In this document: positions 32,990-45,096 of the stretch, in pieces
Layout of the letters: each line of letters opens with the position of its first letter
Numbering within the stretch: position 1 is the first letter of the stretch
Assembly: GCA_014281115.1 (NCBI GenBank)
Contig: JACONQ010000001.1
Location: 620,001-684,000 of the forward strand
Length of the DNA: 64,000 bases
Source: Laburnicola sp. R22_1
Lineage: Eukaryota > Ascomycota > Dothideomycetes > Pleosporales > Didymosphaeriaceae
Reading direction: 5' to 3'
The notes under the pieces: model-generated
Databases searched by the model: none
Told to the model about the DNA's origin: nothing
The model's input: the letters and a program-made list of their open reading frames with translations, nothing else
Made by a program: the position numbers and the translations under genes

Positions 32990-33861
32990 TAAATATCTTC
33001 GTCGTGTGAAGATTCTAACTAAGGTCGAGTCCGCACCATACACAGAGAGGAGTAAAATAGGAGGCACTAAAACCTAGTACCTAGCACATAGTAGTAGTAA
33101 TAAAATATACACAAAATAATAATAATTTTGTTGTTAACTTTCTTTATAGTAGCATTGTTAATAGCAGTTAATAGACAGTCTGCTATTTAGCATAACTAAG
33201 TTACATATTATCTCTTAACTAGTAGACTATTAGAGAGCTATAGTAGACCGCAGAGTTGCAACTATGAGAGCAGTGTAGGCAATAGAACGCTTAACTATAG
33301 TTTAGTTGTTGCGTTCGCAATCTAGTAGTAGCACAACTATAGTTTGCTATACGCATAGCGTATAAAGTCTGCCTTTTATAATATTAGCAATACCTAGTAC
33401 ACTAAATCTTTATCTTTAACGTATAACTACTATCACTATCTTTTAAATCTAGCTCTTTATCTATTATATCTAGTAACGCAATAATATTCTAGCGGCCTAA
33501 CTACACCACTTCTTCTACATAGAGCAGCACAGCTATAGTAGAGTTCTAAGAGTATATAGAGGATTGGCTAGGCAAAGTTAAAGATAATTCTTAGAGATTT
33601 AGTGATCTTATACAGCAAGTAGGGTTATTAGAGGGGCCTCTTAATTTTAATATCTTTAACAATACCTAGCCCTAGCTATTTAGGCCCTATTAGCTAGTTC
33701 TGCGACTCTAGATCCTAGAGTGCAAAGCACTCCTTTAGTACCTAGATAAAGAGTTAGGTTAGGCGTTTATACTGCAACAACAGGACAAAGTAGAGGCGTT
33801 ACTAGAGAAGCTTAAAGACAAGGACTGGCAAAGCAAAGGTATACGGCGGCTGCCAGATAAT
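32990..33861 (-). mobile_element. Retroelement copy L1 with 14-bp target duplication, truncated
   Basis: Flanked by aactaaacttatat at 32976-32989 and at 33862-33875 (perfect 14 bp). The left end (taaatatcttcgtcgtgtga, then gattctaac, then aaggtcgagtccgc) is the end shared by all copies of this family. The right part retains a degraded protein-like stretch (about 33700-33840, rich in Leu, Lys, Glu and Gln, with QQQDKVEALLEKLKDKDW). Constant left end, variable right end and a 14-bp duplication suggest a non-LTR retroelement lying on the minus strand with its 3' end at the left. Confidence 0.8.
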
Positions 33862-33875
33862 AACTAAACTTATAT

Positions 33876-34458
33876 AGGTAGTAATTAATAATAACTAGTT
33901 CTTTTAAATAGTAGAGCAACTATCCTTTTAACGCTTTCTTTATTTTATTAGGCCTAACACTATAATAACTAGCTAGTATAGGTTCTATTAGATATTCCTA
34001 AATAAATTTAACACTGTTAAGGTAGCTATTCTTAGCAATATTAGTAAGGCAACTAAACTCTTTATCTTGCTTAATGCGTGGTCTGCGGCTAATTACCTTA
34101 GCTTCCTAGCTATTAATAGTTATTATATTAATAACGCTTAGCAGCTTAAGAAAAAGCTACTTAACTTTATACTAATATGTAGCAGCTACACTAGAGTATT
34201 AATAGTATTAGAGGTACTATAGGTCCTTAAGGATATAGAAACTGCGTAGAAGCTTCTAGCAATTATATATAATAATACTAGTAATAATAGCACTCTAGCT
34301 TAGAGCATCTAGTACAAACTATTAGAAAAGAATATTATCTAAAACTAAAAAGAGAATATAATCCTATATTTTGCTTATATTATTAACCTTATAGTTTAAG
34401 ATATTATCTATTACCTTAAGTTATTAGCGCCTATTAATCTTAACTCTAGAGAGACGCT
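33876..34458. other. Unidentified RIP-degraded DNA
   Basis: AT-rich sequence between two retroelement insertions. Some frames have Leu/Asn/Ser-rich segments broken by many TAG and TAA stops (about 33950-34440), so a former coding region is likely. Not identified. Confidence 0.35.
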
Positions 34459-34473
34459 ATAGCGGCAATATAT

Positions 34474-34733
34474 TAAAGATCTTCGTTATATAGAGATTCT
34501 AACCAAGGTTAAGTCTACACTATACATAGAGAGAAGTAAAATAAAAGGCACTATAACCTAGTACCTAGCACATAGTAGTAGTAACAAAATATGCACAAAA
34601 TAATAATAATTTTGTTATTAGCGTTCTGTATAATAGTATTGTTAACAGTAGTTAATAGACAGTCTGCTATTTGGCATAACTAAGTTATATATTATCTCTT
34701 AACTAGTGGACTATTAGAGAGCCGTAGTGGAGA
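34474..34733 (-). mobile_element. Retroelement copy L2 with 14-bp target duplication, short
   Basis: 260 bp with the family left end taaagatcttcg and the gagagaagtaaaata block, cut off at the right after gagagccgtag. Flanked by tagcggcaatatat at 34460-34473 and 34734-34747. The match can be extended one base outward on the left, where it would use the last base of the copy. Confidence 0.83.
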
Positions 34734-34901
34734 TAGCGGCAATATATAAATAAAACTTAGGCGTAAATATCTATCCTAAATTCCCTTTATAAGGTATATT
34801 AGCTATTATTATAAAAAGTTATTATAAACTAACTAGTGTGCAGCTCTGTACTATTTGCATTATAATTAACTAGTTACTATAGTAGTTTAAGTAATTTCTT
34901 A

Positions 34902-35030
34902 TGTGTTGTTAAATTATCTACCTAGGAGTAGAACGACAAAGGCTTTTATCTTAAATAACATGATAAAAAAAGCAGAGCCCCCTGCTTGGTAATTAAAAAG
35001 ATCGTAAAAAAGATAATTATATAATTTCTT
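34902..35030. repeat. MITE-A terminus (left-facing)
   Basis: Follows TA; tgtgttgttaaatt, then a gtagaacgacaaaggctttt block and gcagagccccctgcttgg. Mirrored half absent. Confidence 0.6.
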
Positions 35031-36522
35031 ATAATATAGAGCAATACACTACTAAAGAAGCAATTATTTATAATTTAAGACGTCTAAAAAAGATAGAACT
35101 CTATATATAATATGTGCGAGCGCGCACTAAAGCTTTAGGCAAATAGTAATATATAGCTAGAGAAAGAAATTATAATAAAGATAACTAGAAGATTAAACAC
35201 TTCTACTTATAGCGACACTATAAAGGCAGACTTTAAAGACTTTAAGAAACTTTAACTATTAGCCTTAGAATAGTTATATCTTAAATTAATTACCTTTATA
35301 CTTTAAAAGTTTAAGGAGGCTATAAACTTCCTAAGTGAGATCTAAAAACCCTAGGTCCTATATATCTAGCTTATATATAACTAGATCTTTAATTTTCTAA
35401 ATAAGATAAATAATAAGCTTATTAAAGAGTTAAACAATATTAGATAGCTAGAAGCTGTATAGGCTATAGCTAAAAATGAATAAGAAAAGTTGCGCAAGTA
35501 TTACTTAAGAATAGATAGGAAAAAGAGTTTCTTATTTAACTATATAATAATATTAAATCATTTGCAAAAGCTTATAGCGTATAAGATATTATAATTATAA
35601 TTATTTATTATAGTTATATGCTAATAGTTGCATAGAATAAGATATAAGAGACCCAGGATAAGTATATATACTACTAATAGTTTCTAGAGTACCTTAATTA
35701 CTATAATAGCCTAATAGCTAGGGACTCTACTCTAGTTTTAAATGCTAACCTAAAATAGTTATAAGGTAGTAAATAGTTTTAAAAGTCTCCTTTGCTATCT
35801 AGTTTATAGTCTAGTAGCCTCTCTACCTCTAGCTAAAGTTTAGCTACGCTAGATATTAATTATAACTTAGGCCTAACTTAGATAAAAGAGAAATGTACCT
35901 AAGTACTCCTATAGTTAAAAAGAGTAATAGGTTTAATATGCTAGGATAGTAGAAAGTTTATTAAATATCTTACCCCTAACTAATATAAGTTATAAAAAAT
36001 ATCCTAGTAGTGTAGATTTTATAGATAGGTGTTAAGCGCGTTTTTAATACTAGTAGGAATGTAATTAGGAATTAAAGGCATAATTTTGCTGCTTAAATAA
36101 TTTAAAAGGTTATAATAGTTAAATTTATAATAGCTAATAAGTAATTTATAAAGTTATTAAATTTTAATATAGGGGAGGATAATTTAGGGAACACAGTGCT
36201 ATTAAATAAGGGGAATAATTTATATAAGCTACTAGCTAATAAAGAGACTATTAAAACTATATAAAGTTATAAGGTTTTAAATAGCAAGCTACTAACTCCT
36301 TCCTACTAAGAATAGCTACTATAAAAGTAGTTAAGGCCTTAGCGCTACTATAGTGTTAGCAATAATAAAATATAATAAATATACGTGTTAATAGCAAAAT
36401 AGTGTTAATTTTACTTTTACTTAGATCTTTATTTTTATACACCTTTAGAGAGTAACTAAAGTTACTAATCTTATTACTATTAATTTTATATAATATAAGT
36501 TACGCAATCCTAATAGGTACTT

Positions 36523-36652
36523 TAACCTAATCTACACCTAGGAGTTTATACAACCTAACCTAACCTATACCTAGAGTCTATATGACTCTAACCTAACCTA
36601 TACCTAGGGTCTATGCGACCCTAACCTAACCCTATACCTAAGCTAAGTACCC
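36523..36652. repeat. 33-bp minisatellite, about four units
   Basis: Units begin taacctaacc (first unit taacctaatc), then tatacctag, a gtctat block and a final ctc, ccc or acc. The third unit gives cgaccctaacctaaccc, which looks like telomere repeat, but the 33-bp period shows it is a minisatellite. The period is a multiple of three, so it may once have been coding repeat sequence. Confidence 0.7.
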
Positions 36653-36970
36653 TAAACCTATTTACTAGCCTACATATAACTTTTAAGTAAATACTAAAGC
36701 TAAGCAATTTAAGGTATAATTAGTTAAAGAAATATAGAAAGATTAATAACTACTAAAATATATACTAATTTAGATAAGCTAGCCTATTAAATTCTAAAAG
36801 TATTCTTTGTAAAGTATAGAAACTAAAAGCTCTATAGCTACTTTTTAATTTAGCCTTAAGAGCTTAACTATACTAAAGAAAGTAGATAATCTACTAGTAA
36901 GCTAAAGATAAAGGTAAGATTAAGCACTTATAAAATTAAGTAAAAACTTTAAAGTAATAATATAGATATA

Positions 36971-37095
36971 TGTGTAGCGTTAATTAAATCTACCTAGGAG
37001 TAGAACAACAAAGGCTTTTATCTTAAATAATATAATAAAAAAGGTAGAGCTCTCTGCTTAGTAATTAAAAAGGTTGTAAAAAGGTAATGACAAAA
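36971..37095. repeat. MITE-A terminus (left-facing)
   Basis: Follows TA; tgtgtagcgttaattaaatc, then a ctaggagtagaacaacaaag block. Mirrored half absent. Confidence 0.6.
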
Positions 37096-37194
37096 ATAGA
37101 TATATATATTTAAAACTATTTACCTTCATAAAAATAAAAAGATTATAATTAATATAATAATAGTACTAATTAGTTAAGGGGTAGATTAAATATA

Positions 37195-37249
37195 TTGAAC
37201 ATCTTCGTCGTGTGAAAATTCTAACCAAGGTCGAGTCCGCAGCATACAC
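37195..37249 (-). mobile_element. Retroelement copy L5, 55 bp, strongly truncated
   Basis: Only the common end remains (aacatcttcgtcgtgtga, then aaggtcgagtccgc). Flanked by gtagattaaatata (37181-37194) and gtagattatatata (37250-37263), 13 of 14 identical. Its sequence keeps cytosines that the longer copies have lost. Confidence 0.7.
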
Positions 37250-37824
37250 GTAGATTATATATATATATTGTAAGAGTATAAAGAGTTTAGAATAAGTACT
37301 AAAAGTATACAATAATAAATTCTATAGTTACTATAGTAATACTTAAAAAATACTAAAGATATTATTTTTACTTATTAATATAAAGATAAGCTACTAAAGC
37401 TGTCTATTTTATAAAAACACTTTACTAATTATCTACTTAAAAAGCTCTTTAAGCAAGCCTTTTATATTAAAATTACTATACTTAAAGAAAAGAAATTTAA
37501 ATAGTAATCTATTAAATATAAGCTATTAGATAACTACTTTTATTAAAGTAGGTTTAGACTTATAAATTTAATTAAAATAGGTACTTTTTAAAGTATAAAG
37601 CTTAGATTATTATAAGAAATAATTTTTAGAATAAGAACTTGCTATATTTAACCTATATAGTAATACTTATAGAATAGTTATTTACAACTATAATAGTAAT
37701 TATAGTAGAACTTAATTTAGAAATTATTTAATATAATATCGTAGAATTATTTTTAAACACTTATATTATAGCTAAAAATCTAGTTATCTATAAGCTTTTA
37801 AATAGGTTTAAGTAATATAGTAAG

Positions 37825-38110
37825 TGTCTATGTACCGTACAGGCAAGGGCATCTAAGGGTATTAAGGTTTTAATATTGCCGCACAATAGCATTACGTAGG
37901 GATTACGTAATGCCTGTGTGCCACAGCTTGTGCGCTTCAGGATCCTCTCCTTTCTATTCGTACTCTCTTTAGAAACTAGTAATTGATACTAAGTTATTCT
38001 ATTATGTTATATTCTTTTCTTATACAATTATCCTGTATACTCTCTATACTTGTTAATATAGAGTATTAGATATTAATATCTATATAGCTAGCTGTAGAGC
38101 CTATTTAATA
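37825..38110. repeat. Candidate solo LTR, 286 bp
   Basis: Begins TGTCTATG and ends in ...TTAATA, with a 5-bp direct repeat GTAAG on both sides (37820-37824 and 38111-38115). The expected terminal CA could have become TA by a C-to-T change. The first 150 bases have ordinary composition (ccgtacaggcaagggcat, gccacagcttgtgcgc), unlike the surroundings. No partner or internal domain found. Confidence 0.5.
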
Positions 38111-38115
38111 GTAAG

Positions 38116-39390
38116 TGTATATCCTTTAATTAAGCTCTATATATATTAAGAGACTTGCTACTACTTTAGTATAAAAAGTTTTTAAAATTACTAAAATTTA
38201 TAAGACTTACTTCTTTAAAAGAAAAGTTTTATTTATTTATAAGTAAAGATTATAAAACCTTAGTACTTTTTTATATTAATAATATAGTTGGCTTACTAAG
38301 CACCTTTTTAACATTTTTTTAGTTTAAGGTTAAAGTAGGTTAAGATAGAAGATTATTATATACTATATATAGCACCTAATTCTAATTAAAACATCTTAAA
38401 AATCTAATAATGTGATAATAGCTTAAACTTTAAACGTACTTGTACTTTGTCTATACCCTATAAGCTTTTAACTTATGTAAGGTTTACTTATAGCGTATAC
38501 AGCCTATCTAGATTATTATTATTAACGTTTCTATTGCTTCTAAATTTTCTGTAAAGTAAATACAGTCATAGGCAAATCGTATAGGTGGACGAGGGGCACT
38601 TTCCCCTAGTGAAAAAAGCCCTTTAAAGGAGATCTAGATTATTACTATTATTATTATTAACTATTCTTACTTATACGCTGCTTATATAGCGTACTTACTC
38701 TAATAAGCTAATATAGCTATAATAGCTAGAAGAATTTTATAAATCTCTATAATACTTTTATTATATTAAAGATTATTAATAAACACTTTATTCTCTATTG
38801 TTTACTTTCCTTTTAGATTCTATTACTAATAAGAAGTAATTGCTTTTACTAAAGTAGAATTTAACCTTATAGTTTTTATAAACTAGATAAGCTACTAGCC
38901 TAACTAGTATACTAGAACTATTTTATAAATAGTTAAGTATACCTACCTCTTATGCTAAGTAAGTATTTAATAGATAAAATAGAACTTTAGTATAGCTACT
39001 TTAATAGTAGTATTATAAATCTTTAGTGTATACTCTTTTATAAGAGTAAGTATATTAGTATTAAATAATTTAGAATTAATACTTAAGTAGATAGTAGAGT
39101 GTAGAAGTATACGTAGAGAGATAGTAAGAGATTCGTTAAAAATAATCTTAATATAGTAATAAAGTAATAAACGTATATTTAGTATATACCTATTAGTATA
39201 GTAAATACTAAATATTAACTTATGTTATATGCAATAATTAAGATAGTTAAAAAGGGATAAATAACTATAGTAATACTCTATTAAAGTTTTATCCATCTTC
39301 TAAAGTTCTAACTATAGCCTTTTATAAAGAAATTGTATATAGAAGCTTTGCACTAAGACTACTAAGCTTGCTTAGTAGTTTAAATATGTT
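38116..39390. other. Unidentified RIP-degraded DNA
   Basis: AT-rich with no recognisable protein. A small patch of ordinary composition, gtggacgaggggcactttcc, lies near 38586. Likely old transposon remains. Confidence 0.35.
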
Positions 39391-39394
39391 TTTT

Positions 39395-39516
39395 TATAAT
39401 TTACCTTCTTTACGCTCTTTTTAATTACTAAGTAGGGGCTCTGCCTTTTTAATTATGTTATATAAGATAAAAGCCTTTATTGTACTACTCCTAGGTAGTT
39501 ATTTTAATGCTATATA
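39395..39516. repeat. MITE-A terminus (right-facing)
   Basis: Family blocks in reverse orientation (ttaattactaagtaggggct, then ctcctaggtagtt), ending in a strongly mutated terminus near 39516. Confidence 0.55.
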
Positions 39517-39695
39517 TTAATAATATGCTTTTAATATTTAATAAAGCTTATAAAGTAAAGGTATAAAAGCTCTAAAGTTAAATTAAAGTAAAATATAAAA
39601 TTAAAAACTATAGACTAGTTAAATAGTTTTTAGGCGTTTAAGTAATCTAAAATTATAAAAATAGAATAATTATACTTATTTATAATACTTATGTC

Positions 39696-39820
39696 GCATT
39701 TTTGTAATTACCTTTTCACGCTCTTTTTGATTACTAAGCAGGAGGCTCTGCTTTTTTGTCATGTTATTTGAGATAAAGGCCTTTGTCGTTCTACCCCTAG
39801 GTAGATAATTTAATAACACA
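39696..39820. repeat. MITE-A terminus (right-facing), well preserved
   Basis: gtaattaccttttcacgctc, then actaagcaggaggctctgct, then ctacccctaggtagataatt and a terminus ending taacaca, followed by TA (39821-39822). One of the least mutated family ends in the block. Confidence 0.65.
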
Positions 39821-40262
39821 TAATACTTATATTAATAAAATTATAAAGAAATTTAATTTTAAAAATAGTAAAAGTTATCTTATAACACCTCTTCTATTAG
39901 AAGAGCTTATAAAGAATATAGGAAAAGTAAGTAAGTAAAAGATTAAGAGCTACTAGGAATATATTAGCTTAGTACTATATATAGTAATTATGCTTAGACC
40001 TAATATTATATTTACTATTTTAAAGCTTTTACACTTTTTAATAAACTTAATACTTTACTATAATTAATTAAGTAATTATATGTTTTTAGAGAATATGCTA
40101 GTAATTTATTTAATATAGCTAATATAATAGACTTAAATTTATAATTTATAGTAATACTTTATTTATAATTAATTTAAAAACTTAATAGTTATGTTATAGC
40201 TATATAATTATACTTTATAGTAAAGTAATACTCTAGAAAGCTACTTATTAAAGTATAGTTAT

Positions 40263-40857
40263 TAAAGATCTTCGTTGTGTGAAGATTCTAACTAAGGTTA
40301 AGTCTACACTATACACAGAGAGGAGTAAAATAGAAGGCACTAAAATCTAGTACCTAGCACATAGTAGTAGTAACAAAATATATACAAAATAATAATAATT
40401 TTATTATTAACTTTCTATATAGTAGTATTAATAATGGCAGTTAATAGACAGTTAGGCATAACTAAGTTATATATTATCTCTTAATTAGTAGACTATTAGA
40501 AAGCTGTAGTAGACTACAGAGTTGCAACTGCAGGAGTAGTGTGGATAATAGGACGCTTAACTATAGTTTAGTTATCGCGCTTACGACCTAACAGCTACAG
40601 CGCAGCCATAGTTCGCTATGCGCACAGATGGGTAGTGGTGGCAAGGTCCTAGGTGGTAGTATACGGCTCGCCGGTTGCGAGGGGAGATCTAGTATAGGGA
40701 GAAAGTTAGATAAAATAGTTAGGTTAGTTGCTATTATAATTGTCTATTAATATATAAAAAAATAATCTTTTTTGTTATTATTATTGTAGCAAAAAATAGG
40801 TTAGAGCTAGAGCCGGCCTAGGATTACGTAATATTACGAATTAACTCTAGGAAAGAA
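40263..40857 (-). mobile_element. Retroelement copy L3, internally deleted
   Basis: Left end taaagatcttcgttgtgtga and the downstream family sequence up to about 40620, which then jumps to the sequence found about 650 bases further on in copy L4 (ggcaaggtcctaggtgg near 40638). It continues to a ggattacgtaatattacg block near 40830. I could not find a target duplication, so the right limit is approximate. Confidence 0.65.
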
Positions 40858-40859
40858 GC

Positions 40860-43380
40860 TTAATAAGTCTATAAAATATTATAAGTAGTTTTATAATACT
40901 TTAGGCTATACTAGTTTTAATTAGTCTAGCTTAGGTAAGAAGTACTCTATAGGTTTAATAATTAGTCTATTAATATATAAAAAAATAATCTTTTTATAGA
41001 CTAATATAATTATTATTAATAAGACTAGTGTGTATAAGCTAAAAGTAGAACTACTTAATAAATAGTATAGTATTTATAAAAGACTTATTAGCTAGGTTAG
41101 AGCTAGTAGCTAAAGAATTTAAAATAATTAGTACTATACTAGAAAAAGTTCTATAGTAGAAATAAAAAGACTTATAAGTAGATTAAAAGCCTTATTAACT
41201 ATTATAGTAAGCAAAACTAGTAGTTTTAAAATAATTAAAAAAGGGTTAATTACTAAGTAATAAAGCGCGCTAACTTAAATAATCTTAATAATTTATACTA
41301 TATAATCTAAATAGCCTTTTAAAATTTTATAGCTTTAATGTAGAAAATTAAATTTAGAATTATTATTAATTATTAAAAGAAGTATAGTGCTTAAGTTTTT
41401 TAAAAACTATTAGTAAGAATACTAATATTTACTTATTAACAGCCTTAATAATTAGCTACTAGCTATTTAGAATTAATATCTAAGAAGCTAAGACTAAGTA
41501 AAAAACTATAATTAGAAAAATAACTCTAAATTTTTAAAAAGCAATATTCTCTTCTAATAGAAGAGTAATAAACTTAGTTAGATTAAAAAAATCTATTTTA
41601 AATGTATTTCTAATTTTTTCTTAAGCTAAGTAGCTAATATACTAGATTAACTAATTAAGTCTAAAACACACACTATAAGCTTCTTTAGAGAGGTATACTA
41701 TATAATATTAATTAAAATAAATTACGTACTATTTAAAGTAGTATAAAAATTAATTATAGCTAAAGTATTTGTACTACACTTTAAGAAACTATTAGTCTTA
41801 TAAGTAATATAATTTCTTATTAAGTAAATCTTAGCCATTAAGTATAGAAAATACTAAGTACTACTAATAGGGACCTAAGTAGATTATTATTTATTAATTA
41901 TAATCTTAGGGCTACTAATATGCTAATTAGAAAGGGTACTAAAATACTAACTAAAAAATTAGTTAATTAGCTAATTTAAAATTATATAATTTTACTATAT
42001 AGCTAAACTAGTCTAAGTAGTACTATACTAAAAACTTTAACTATATAAATTATAATTAAGCACTAATATAGAATAACTTATAATCTAAGTTAAAAGTACT
42101 AAATTAGTAGAACTTATAATATAAGTTAAAAGCGCTAAATTAGTAGAACTTAATTAAGTAAGATTAATTAAATTTATAGAAATATTCTTAGCCTATATAA
42201 AAGTATTACAATCTTCTAAGGAAAACCAGTAAATATTACCCTTATTTAAGAGCAAAATAGAAGATAAAGTACTTTTTTTATCTTTTTATTTATTTAAATA
42301 TATCTTTAGGCAATTTTTAAGATACCTTATAAGATTAAAGTAAAAGATTAGTACTACACAGATTAATAAATAATTATATACTAAATTATTATTTACCTAA
42401 TACTGAATAAAATAGTAAACTTTATTTTTAAGCTTTTAAGCCTAAAAGGCAGTCTCGACTAAGACCTATAGGCACTTTATAGTTAGATTATATAATTAAG
42501 AAACTTTTTAATTTAAAAAATAACGCAGTTATTAATAACTACTAATAATATATTTACTAGTATCTTTACTACCTATAGTATACTTACTAATATCTAGATA
42601 TCTACTAGCTATTATACGCTTTCCTTATTACACGCTTGTAATACTTTAAAAAACTTATTATTATCTATTGTTTTTAGTAACGTGCTAAAGTGCTTTACCT
42701 ATTAATTAATATAATCTATATTAACTTAGGTTACTATATTACAAATTTTTATAAGCACTATTAATATATTACGTAGCTTAATAATAGCTTATTAACTATA
42801 TTCTTATATGTAGCAGCAGTTTAAAATAAGTAATTTTACTAGTTACTTATTACCTATTACTTTTCTTAGCCTTAGTTTCTTAGCAAATAGTGTAACTATT
42901 TTTAAGATGCAGTTTAAAAGCTTTAATATAGCGTAGGAGATATTAAAATACACTTTATAGTAGGGGCGCACTATTTTAATTACTTTATAGTTTAGTTTTA
43001 CTTAGATTAGTTAATTATTATAGTAGATAGATAGAGCTAAATAACTAGAGAGGGTTCTCTTATATGTAGCTAGGAACTTATAGTTTATTTAAAGTTTTTA
43101 GATAATATAGAGCGATTTAGAATTACTATAGTTTAAACTAAAGATAACTCTTCTTACTTACGCTAAGAGGTAGGGGAGCTAAAAATATACGCGTTATTAA
43201 CTTAATTATATATATTTATATAGTATCTAATTTATAAAGCTAGTATATAGAAAAAAGATTATAGCTCGATTTTCTTTCTTACTATAGTATAGTTGCGGAA
43301 TATAGCTTTGTTTACAAAAAAAAACCTAAAAAGTGTTAGTAAAGAAAAATTATTAAAAATAATTAGTTTTTATATAATAG
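40860..43380. other. Unidentified RIP-degraded DNA
   Basis: Very AT-rich, stops in all frames, nothing recognised. A 30-base word near 40742 recurs near 40965. Confidence 0.35.
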
Positions 43381-43384
43381 CTTA

Positions 43385-43697
43385 TGTGGCGTTAAATTAA
43401 CTACCTAGGAGTAGCACGATAAAGGCTTTTATCTTAAATAACATGACAAAAAAAGCAGAGCCCCCTGCTTAGTAATTAAAAAGAGCGTAAAAAAGGTAAT
43501 TAAAAAAAAAGCGCGTTTAAACTATATAATAGCTTATATATATATATTTCGCTTAGTAGTTCGAACGCGCTTTTTTTATAATTACCTATTTTACGCTCTT
43601 TTTTTAATTACTAAGCAGGAGGCTCTGCTTTTTTTATTATGTTATTTAAGATAAAAGTCTTTATCGTTCTACCCTAGGTAGTTAATTTAACAACACA
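43385..43697. mobile_element. MITE-A, complete 313-bp copy
   Basis: Nearly palindromic: about 140-bp inverted termini around a short AT-rich centre, with TA on both sides (43383-43384 and 43698-43699). Left terminus tgtggcgttaaattaactac, then gcagagccccctgcttagta; right terminus is the complement. No coding capacity. A TA target and long inverted repeats place it with Tc1/mariner-type MITEs. It is the best copy for defining the family. Confidence 0.85.
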
Positions 43698-43810
43698 TAT
43701 ATATTTAGATATATAATAATAATATTAAGTATTTAAGTATTTAGTTAATACATTTTTAAAGTATTTACTATTTAAGCTACTAAAAAAACTAGATTTTAGG
43801 TATTTAATAT

Positions 43811-44926
43811 TAAAGATCTTTATTATATAAAGATTCTAACTAAGATTAAGTCTACACTATACATAGAGAGAAGTAAAATAGGAGATACTAAAATCTAGTA
43901 CCTAGTACTGTATATAGTAGTAGTAACAAAATATATATAAAATAATAATAATTTTGTTATTAACTTTCTACACGATAGCATTAGCAATAGTAGTTAATAG
44001 ATAGTCTACTATTTAGCATAACTAAGTTATATATTATCTCTTAACTAGTAGACTATTAGAGAGCTCTAGTAAACTATAGAGTTGTAATTGTAAAAGCAGT
44101 GTAGGCAATAGTATGCTTAACTATAGTTTAGTTATTACGCTTACAATCTAGTAGTAGCATAACTATAGTTTACTATACGCATAGCGTATAAAGTCTACCT
44201 CTTATAATATTAGTAACGTCTAGTATACTAAATCTTTATTCCTTTATTTATTATATCTAGTAATGTAATAACTACTTTCTAGCAATCTAATATTGTGTCT
44301 AAGTCTAATATCTATAGCAATAAAACTATTATTAAATTTAGTTAAGATATAGATAACTAGCTAAGCAAAGTTAAAAATAATTCCTAAAGATTTAGTAATC
44401 TTATATAACTAAAAGGATTATTAGAAGGACCTCTAGAGCTTATTTTTAAATACCCTATTAGTAATATTTTTAGGCTAATTTACTGCGCCTTATACCTCTA
44501 GATTCTAGAGTGTAAGACACTTCTTTAATATCTAAATATTAGTAAAGACGTAGCCTTTATAACGCAATAATAGTATAATATAGAAATTATACTATAAAAG
44601 CTTAAAAATATAACTAAAAATAAAGGTAATAAGAACTATAAGGGCGAGGACTAAAGTAAAGAAGAAAAAGAGTTTATTATAATATATAAAACGCTAGAGG
44701 CATAGTAGTAGCATAAGAAGCTTATTAAGGCAGTAGCAATTATCTAGACTACTATTAAGGCAGGGGACTGCGAGCAATAAGAGTAAGAGTAAGCAGCAGC
44801 GGCAGAAGCATAGGGGAGATAGGCGGTGGCGGCGAGGTCCTAGGTAGCAGTATACAGCCTAATCGCTAGTTGCAAGGAGAGATCTACTATAGAAAAAGAG
44901 TTAGGTAAAATAGTTAAGTTAGTTAC

Positions 44927-44990
<64 letters not shown>

Positions 44991-45096
44991 GTAGCAAACA
45001 ATGTTATTAAAGAAATTATTAATTATGTAATATAGTAGTTGGTTAAACAGTCAGCCCAGGATTACGTAATATTACGGATTAACCCTAGGAGAGAAT
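43811..45096 (-). mobile_element. Retroelement copy L4, longest (1286 bp)
   Basis: Flanked by a perfect 14-bp duplication taggtatttaatat (43797-43810 and 45097-45110). Left end as in L1-L3. In the middle, degraded protein-like sequence matching that of L1 (about 44440-44800). Near the right is an (ATT)n run and then a ggattacgtaatattacg block shared with L3. It is probably not full-length, since L3 seems to continue past this right end. Confidence 0.82.
44927..44990. repeat. (ATT)n microsatellite
   Basis: About 21 uninterrupted ATT units inside retroelement copy L4; copy L3 has only a few imperfect units at the same place, so the expansion took place after insertion. Confidence 0.95.

Noticed and set aside
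36523..36652. Interstitial telomere array
   Set aside because: Only short CCTAA-type words occur and the true period is 33 bp.
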